This document shows positions 1 through 5,643 of a DNA stretch of 5,643 nucleotides, in pieces (position 1 is the first letter of the stretch; each line of letters starts with the position of its first letter). Both the position numbers and the translations under genes were made by a program. Where the stretch lies: contig JAFADT010000191.1 in NCBI GenBank assembly GCA_023424585.1, forward strand, positions 1 through 5,643, in the 5' to 3' direction. The notes under the pieces were generated by a model. That model had not been told where the DNA came from. It worked only from the letters and a program-made list of their open reading frames with translations, and made no database searches. This stretch comes from Pseudomonadota bacterium. GTDB lineage: Bacteria; Myxococcota; Myxococcia; Myxococcales; Myxococcaceae.

Positions 1-1559
1 CGCGCGACCTGGGCAGCGCCAACGGCACCCTGCTCAACGGGGAGCTGCTGGGCGAGGAGTTCGTCGACCTGCAGGCCGGGGACGTCCTCCAGTTCGGCGT
101 GGTGGAGATGACCTTCGAGGCCTCGGACACGCCCTCGCGCCGTCCCGGGGCGGCGGGCGCGCCTCCGCCTCGCCGGGGTGCCCGCGGGGCGGCGCCGGCG
201 GCGGACAACAAGCGCAAGCTGATGGTGGTCGCGGGCGGCGTCATCGCGCTGCTGGCGGTGGCGGCGGTGGTGAAGTCGTCCATGGGGCCGGCGCAGAAGG
301 CCCCCAAGGCGGGCCCGGCCGCGCCGCTGGATCCCGCGCAGCAGGTGCAGGACCTGCTCAGCGAGTGCCGCTCCTACTCCTCCAACGAGATGGGCGCCCC
401 CGACTGGGCCCGCGCGGAGAAGGCGTGCGACCAGGCGCTGGACATGGACCCCATCAACGCCGAGGCGAACACCCTCGTGCGGCGCATCAAGCTGGAGAAG
501 GAGGCCTTCGACAACTTCGAGGCCGCGAAGAAGGCCATCGAGCTCAACCGCGAGCAGCAGGCCCTGGAACTGCTGCGCAAGATTCCGAAGGAGAGCGAGT
601 ACTTCCGCCGCGCCCGCTCCAAGGCGAAGGAGACGGCCGAGCGGTTCGTGGAGCGCGCGAAGGACGACTGCAAGCGCTACCTGAACAACTCGCAGTGGGG
701 CCCCGCGGTGCAGCGCTGCCAGCAGTACATGGAAGTGTGGTGCCAGAAGCAGAGCAAGGAGGACCTGGAGCCCCCCATTGGCCAGACGCTCCGCCTGGAG
801 GGCTTCCTGCGCAAGAACGACTGGCGCCCCAAGGACGCCATGTTCGTGAAGTTCCTGGTGGCCCGCACGCGGGTGGACCGCAACGCCCCGCCGTGGACCT
901 GCCCGGTGTCCGCCATCCTGCAGGAGGACGGGCTGGGCGTGGATCAGGCCAGCGAGGTGCGCGCCATGTTCGCCAAGCGCTACGCCCCGAAGCTCATCCA
1001 GGCGGCGATGATGGACTACTGGGCCGGCCGTGGCAGCGAGGCCATGGCGACGCTGCAGAAGCTGCGCGCGAAGGAAGACCAGGCGCAGTACCACCAGCTC
1101 GCGGACGATCTCATCCGCGACGTGTCCAACGTGGATCAGCTCTTCAAGACGGGCGAGAGCGCCATCACCAACGACGACCCCGAGCGCGCCGTCACGCCGT
1201 TCACGGACGCGCTGGCGACGGACAAGCGCATCATGGCGGAGCTGGCGGAGTCGCACCTGTCCTTCTACCGGAAGAACATGTTCCAGGACCTGGCGGCCGC
1301 GGCCTACCAGCGCGGCAAGCACTTCGCGGACCGCGAGGACCGCCGCCGGGGCTGCCGCATCTGGAAGCTGGGCTTCGAGTTCTACAAGGGCAACACGGAC
1401 CTGAACCGCGTGGTGGCCTTCTGCTCCACGCAGGCGCAGAACACGTTGAACAACGCGGGCAGCTGTTCGGACCTGGCGGCGGTGGAGGACTACGCCGTGC
1501 CGGGTGACGGCATCGCGGAGCAGGTGGCCGCGAAGAAGGCCGAGCTGAAGTGCCGCTGA
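1..1559 (+). CDS. FHA-domain, single-pass membrane, TPR-like protein (5' end outside window)
   Basis: The frame is open from base 3 and the gene begins upstream of the window. The GTG at 99 is internal, because residues encoded before it already form the second half of a forkhead-associated (FHA) domain: RDLGSANGTLLNG, then L-x-x-GDVLQFG (about 3-125). FHA domains bind phosphothreonine peptides. The upstream FHA part, with the G-R and S-x-x-H motifs, is not visible. Next come a Pro/Arg/Ala-rich linker, a basic DNKRK patch, one hydrophobic helix (219-272) and a long helical region to the stop. The basic patch predicts FHA in the cytoplasm and the C-terminal ~420 residues in the periplasm. That region has TPR-like stretches, for example around 405-480 (W-x-x-A-x-x-A-C-x-x-A-L-x-x-DP) and around 1150-1240 (DDPERAVTPFTDAL). 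It contains ten cysteines, while no cysteine is seen before the membrane helix. The architecture suggests linking a phospho-signal to an envelope assembly; its partner is unknown. Confidence is high for the domains and low for the role. Confidence 0.9.
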   Translation, partial: RDLGSANGTLLNGELLGEEFVDLQAGDVLQFGVVEMTFEASDTPSRRPGAAGAPPPRRGARGAAPAADNKRKLMVVAGGVIALLAVAAVVKSSMGPAQKAPKAGPAAPLDPAQQVQDLLSECRSYSSNEMGAPDWARAEKACDQALDMDPINAEANTLVRRIKLEKEAFDNFEAAKKAIELNREQQALELLRKIPKESEYFRRARSKAKETAERFVERAKDDCKRYLNNSQWGPAVQRCQQYMEVWCQKQSKEDLEPPIGQTLRLEGFLRKNDWRPKDAMFVKFLVARTRVDRNAPPWTCPVSAILQEDGLGVDQASEVRAMFAKRYAPKLIQAAMMDYWAGRGSEAMATLQKLRAKEDQAQYHQLADDLIRDVSNVDQLFKTGESAITNDDPERAVTPFTDALATDKRIMAELAESHLSFYRKNMFQDLAAAAYQRGKHFADREDRRRGCRIWKLGFEFYKGNTDLNRVVAFCSTQAQNTLNNAGSCSDLAAVEDYAVPGDGIAEQVAAKKAELKCR

Positions 1560-1607
1560 GCGGCGCTCCGGTGCGGGGCTTCATGGACAGGGGCCGGGAG
1601 GCGCGCT

Positions 1608-1611
1608 AGGG
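1608..1611 (+). promoter_or_regulatory. Ribosome binding site of polA
   Basis: AGGG lies 7 nt before the ATG at 1619, a normal Shine-Dalgarno distance, and supports this start. The whole 59-bp gap after the FHA gene (1560-1618) shows no convincing -35/-10 pair and no terminator hairpin. polA may therefore be transcribed together with the gene before it, though a weak promoter cannot be excluded by eye. Confidence 0.55.
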
Positions 1612-1618
1612 ACGGGGG

Positions 1619-4324
<2,706 letters not shown>

Positions 4325-4328
4325 GCCG

Positions 4329-4372
4329 AAAAAAGCGCGGGAGGGCGCCCACCCCCGTAGGCGCCCTCCCGC
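4329..4372 (-). terminator. Intrinsic terminator reading leftward, between convergent genes
   Basis: The arms 4337-4349 (GCGGGAGGGCGCC) and 4360-4372 form a perfect 13-bp inverted repeat with a 10-nt loop. On the + strand the hairpin is preceded by AAAAAA (4329-4334) and followed by no T-run. On the - strand the same sequence reads hairpin, GC, then TTTTTT, the classic Rho-independent layout. It therefore most likely ends the transcript of the minus-strand gene at 4653-5177, which implies a 3' UTR of roughly 300 nt. It starts only 12 bp after the polA stop, so the stem may also stop or protect the polA mRNA 3' end. Confidence 0.8.
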
Positions 4373-4429
4373 AGCCCTCCATCCCCACTCCTCCGACAAA
4401 ACATGCCGATCCGTCCGACCGGCGGAGCG

Positions 4430-4447
4430 CGCGGACCCCCATCCACG
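4430..4447. repeat. 18-bp direct repeat, copy 1
   Basis: CGCGGACCCCCATCCACG is identical to 4519-4536, 89 bp further on (start to start). Both copies lie inside the 201-bp inverted-repeat segment. They may be binding sites or remnants of a duplicated unit. A weaker resemblance (CCTCCATCCCCA) occurs at 4377-4388. Confidence 0.7.
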
Positions 4448-4518
4448 CGTTCCGGCGTTCGAACCTGTGTGCGCGCTCACCGCTCCCCCGAGCAGGAGCA
4501 CGCTCCCTCAAGGCGCGT

Positions 4519-4536
4519 CGCGGACCCCCATCCACG
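4519..4536. repeat. 18-bp direct repeat, copy 2
   Basis: Identical to 4430-4447. A CGCTCCC word follows closely at 4541, and others lie between the two copies at 4481 and 4501, so the repeated unit may originally have been longer. Confidence 0.7.
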
Positions 4537-4562
4537 ACAGCGCTCCCTCCCGCCAGCCCCCG

Positions 4563-4586
4563 GACCCTTCCACGGAGGGAAGGGTC
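4563..4586. repeat. 9-bp perfect hairpin (GACCCTTCC / GGAAGGGTC)
   Basis: The arms 4563-4571 and 4578-4586 enclose a 6-nt loop. No T-run follows on either strand, so it is not an intrinsic terminator. It lies just inside the right arm of the 14-bp inverted repeat and could be an RNA-stabilising stem or a protein site. Confidence 0.6.
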
Positions 4587-4652
4587 AAGCCGGACGGATC
4601 GGCAAACCCTTGTGACAAAACCCCGGCGCCTCCTGCGCGCCGCGACTCCTGC

Positions 4653-5177
4653 TCAATGCATGGCGGACCGCTCGTCGCGGCGGCCCATGGGGGGCCGGCG
4701 CGCATGAGAGGGCCGCTCGAAGTACTCCACCACCAGGCCGCCGAAGGGCACCCGCGGCCCATCCGCCTTCGGGTCCGCCAGCCGCTGGAGCAGCGCCACC
4801 GCGCTGTCCACGGCCTCGTCGAGCGCGCGGTGGATGCGCTGGCGCTCCGCGTCCCCACCGCCCAGCACCTCCAGGGCGTCCACCAGGCACCGCCGCAGCA
4901 GCGCGAACTCGTCGTGCAGGGCCCGCGCGCCGCGCTCCGGCGCCAGCCGCAGCACCGCGCGGGTGCGCGTCCAGGGGCTGGATTCCACGCCCTCCAGCGT
5001 CAGGCCCAGCTCCCGGACGAAGGGCTCCACCAGTCCGTCCAGCAGGCTGGGGCCCGGCGCGCCCTGGCCGTCGTGCGCCGCCAGCCGCATCCGCCGCCAC
5101 AGCGCCGCGATGCGCTCCGGCTGCCTGGTGAAGACCCGGGCCACCCCGGCCTTCTTCCGTCCCCGCTCCGCCGCCAT
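4653..5177 (-). CDS. Uncharacterised helical protein, possibly RsbRD/histidine-kinase N-domain-like
   Basis: The product has 174 aa with a G/C-rich third-position pattern, no signal peptide and no membrane helix, so it is probably cytoplasmic. It has a basic N-terminus (MAAERGRKKAG), a helix with LWRRMR (about 26-31), LLDGLVEPFVRELG (45-58), W69, then DEFALLRRCLVDALEVL (89-105) and IHRALDEAVDSAVALLQRL (115-133), ending in a basic tail. The order 'LL..L..., EF.LLR..L...L, ..I.RALDEAV..AV' resembles the RsbRD-type N-terminal sensor domain found alone or before histidine kinases. This is recognition by eye and weakly supported; no catalytic motif is visible. Start choice: in-frame ATGs occur at 5210, 5195 and 5177. 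The sigma-54 promoter at 5211-5226 predicts transcription from about 5200, so 5210 would not be transcribed and 5195 would be almost leaderless. 5177 gives a 23-nt leader, although its Shine-Dalgarno is weak (GGA 12-14 nt before). Codons before 5177 also have poorer G/C third positions. Confidence 0.75.
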   Translation of the reverse strand: MAAERGRKKAGVARVFTRQPERIAALWRRMRLAAHDGQGAPGPSLLDGLVEPFVRELGLTLEGVESSPWTRTRAVLRLAPERGARALHDEFALLRRCLVDALEVLGGGDAERQRIHRALDEAVDSAVALLQRLADPKADGPRVPFGGLVVEYFERPSHARRPPMGRRDERSAMH

Positions 5178-5210
5178 GTCCGTTGTCGTCCGCATCGCGA
5201 ACAGACACAT

Positions 5211-5226
5211 AGCAAGTGCTTTGCCA
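5211..5226 (-). promoter_or_regulatory. Sigma-54 (-24/-12) promoter of the minus-strand gene
   Basis: On the minus strand the sequence reads TTGGCA-AAGCAC-TTGCT. This contains TGGCA, six bases and TTGCT, and matches every invariant part of the sigma-54 consensus TGGCAC-N5-TTGCW, including GG-N10-GC. The -12 base is at about 5212, placing the transcription start near 5200. Sigma-54 promoters need an ATP-dependent enhancer-binding protein, and myxobacteria encode many, so this gene is probably switched on by a specific signal or developmental stage. Confidence 0.75.
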
Positions 5227-5301
5227 AGGCCAGACGTGCGCTGGAGCCCAGTGAATCCGCTGACTTGGGCAGCAGGACGACCCCGAAGGGAGCGCGCAGG
5301 A

Positions 5302-5314
5302 CGTAAATCCTACG
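5302..5314. promoter_or_regulatory. Candidate enhancer-binding site (CGTA-N5-TACG)
   Basis: A short palindrome, CGTAAATCCTACG, sits in an A/T-richer spot about 102-114 bp upstream of the predicted sigma-54 start, the usual distance for an activator site. The arms are only 4 bp and a second nearby copy was not found, so this is a weak candidate. Confidence 0.3.
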
Positions 5315-5341
5315 GGGCGGCTGTTGAAAGGCGGGGGACAG

Positions 5342-5356
5342 GGGAAGTTCCTTCCC
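5342..5356. promoter_or_regulatory. 6-bp palindrome GGGAAG-TTC-CTTCCC
   Basis: A perfect inverted repeat lies at about -142 to -156 relative to the predicted sigma-54 start, and 22 bp after the stop of the upstream minus-strand gene. It may be an activator site or a weak stem at the end of that gene's mRNA; no T-run follows it on the minus strand. Confidence 0.3.
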
Positions 5357-5377
5357 TGCCTGGGAACGCCGCGCCTC

Positions 5378-5643
5378 TCAGTGGAGCGTTGGCTTGGGCG
5401 GGCGGCCCGACGGGGCCTCGCCGTCCAGCTCGTACTCGCCGCTGGACGACTCCGGCTCCTCGTCCTCCGCGTCCAGGTCCTCCGGCAGGCCCGCACCCGA
5501 CTCCAGCGCCTCCGGCGCGCCCTCCAGGGCCTCCGGCTGGCGGGGGGCGGACGGATTGGACGAGGCCGGCGGGGTGGCGCCGGGCCATTCCGGCCAGGGG
5601 AGGGCGGGGGACAGCGGCTCGGCGCCGTCCGTGGGCACGGGGC
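5378..5643 (-). CDS. C-terminal acidic, proline-rich tail of an unidentified protein (5' end outside window)
   Basis: This minus-strand frame stays open to the right window edge and stops at 5378-5380 (TGA). Nearly all its codons end in G or C, which supports real coding. The GTG at 5638 is probably not the start, since the frame continues upstream of it. The visible ~88 residues are low in complexity: rich in Pro, Ala, Ser and Glu, with a near-duplicated PEALEGA/PEALESGA and an acidic run (LPEDLDAEDEEPESSSGEYELDGE), ending in a basic PPKPTLH. It looks like a disordered tail, and no function can be assigned. It runs in the same direction as the 4653-5177 gene, but a 200-bp gap with its own promoter argues against a simple operon. 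Confidence 0.65.
   Translation of the reverse strand, partial: PVPTDGAEPLSPALPWPEWPGATPPASSNPSAPRQPEALEGAPEALESGAGLPEDLDAEDEEPESSSGEYELDGEAPSGRPPKPTLH

Larger units (their letters stand above)
4404..4604. repeat. 201-bp segment bounded by 14-bp perfect inverted repeats
   Basis: TGCCGATCCGTCCG at 4404-4417 is the exact reverse complement of 4591-4604, and the identity stops cleanly at both edges. Outside the ends the octamer GACAAAAC occurs in the same orientation at 4395-4402 (1 bp from the left end) and 4614-4621 (9 bp from the right end). This recalls a target duplication but is not symmetrical. There is no coding capacity. It could be a miniature transposon-like element, or a long-range RNA stem that closes the 3' UTR of the leftward transcript. 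The repeats are certain; their nature is not. Confidence 0.6.
4375..4652. other. Repeat-rich intergenic region without a gene
   Basis: No reading frame here has convincing coding character. Frames crossing it on either strand are unlike any family I recognise and are broken by the repeats. The region holds a 14-bp inverted repeat pair, an 18-bp direct repeat pair and a 9-bp hairpin (listed separately). It also has repeated CGCTCCC words at 4481, 4501 and 4541, overlapping GCTCC/GGAGC mini-hairpins at 4482-4506, and the palindrome GTTCGAAC at 4457-4464. It probably forms the 3' UTR of the minus-strand gene. A separate small RNA cannot be excluded, but no promoter for one was seen. Confidence 0.6.

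Noticed and set aside
1578..1612. Possible housekeeping promoter before polA
   Set aside because: TTCATG and CTAGGG are poor matches to -35/-10 boxes and are wrongly spaced.
4457..4468. GTTCGAACC resembling the T-loop of a tRNA
   Set aside because: The flanking bases cannot form the T-arm stem and no acceptor, D or anticodon arms are present; it is just an 8-bp palindrome.
4430..4536. Possible CRISPR array
   Set aside because: There are only two copies of an 18-bp repeat with a 71-bp gap, no regular spacers and no cas genes.
4563..4586. Hairpin as a second terminator for the minus-strand gene
   Set aside because: No T-run follows the stem on either strand; the downstream hairpin at 4337-4372 fits far better.
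4585..5496. A 303-codon minus-strand frame overlapping both minus-strand genes
   Set aside because: The product is Gly/Ala/Arg-rich without motifs and spans the sigma-54 promoter and the stop of the upstream gene. The frames ending at 4653 and 5378 show the better third-position G/C pattern.

Overview
The window is very GC-rich, with strongly G/C-biased third codon positions. It contains an FHA-TPR membrane protein and a textbook -24/-12 (sigma-54) promoter. Together these suggest a myxobacterium (Myxococcota, Myxococcus/Corallococcus-like). This taxonomic call is an inference from composition and gene style; no database comparison was possible.

Left part, + strand (1-4324): the 3' portion of a gene for an FHA-domain, single-pass membrane, TPR-like protein ends at 1559. 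After a 59-bp gap comes a complete polA gene (1619-4324) for DNA polymerase I (901 aa). Its 5' nuclease and polymerase domains are intact, but the catalytic carboxylates of the 3'-5' proofreading domain appear to be missing.

Centre (4325-4652): about 330 bp without a gene, but rich in repeats. Next to polA is a perfect 13-bp hairpin. Its T-run lies on the minus strand, so it is best read as the intrinsic terminator of the leftward transcript from the next gene, which converges on polA. Beyond it is a 201-bp segment bounded by 14-bp perfect inverted repeats. That segment holds an 18-bp direct repeat and a 9-bp hairpin, and looks like a small non-autonomous repeat element or a structured 3' UTR.

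Right part, - strand (4653-5643): a small uncharacterised helical protein is preceded by a full match to the sigma-54 consensus (TGGCA-N6-TTGCT). The predicted transcription start rules out the most upstream ATG and favours a start at 5177. Two short palindromes at about -102/-114 and -142/-156 sit where an enhancer-binding protein would be expected to bind. The window ends inside another minus-strand gene, of which only a Pro/acidic, probably disordered C-terminal tail is visible.

No CRISPR array, tRNA/rRNA gene, transposase or recognisable defence system was found. The most interesting items are the sigma-54 control region of the small unknown gene, the repeat-bounded intergenic segment, and the proofreading-defective appearance of PolA.
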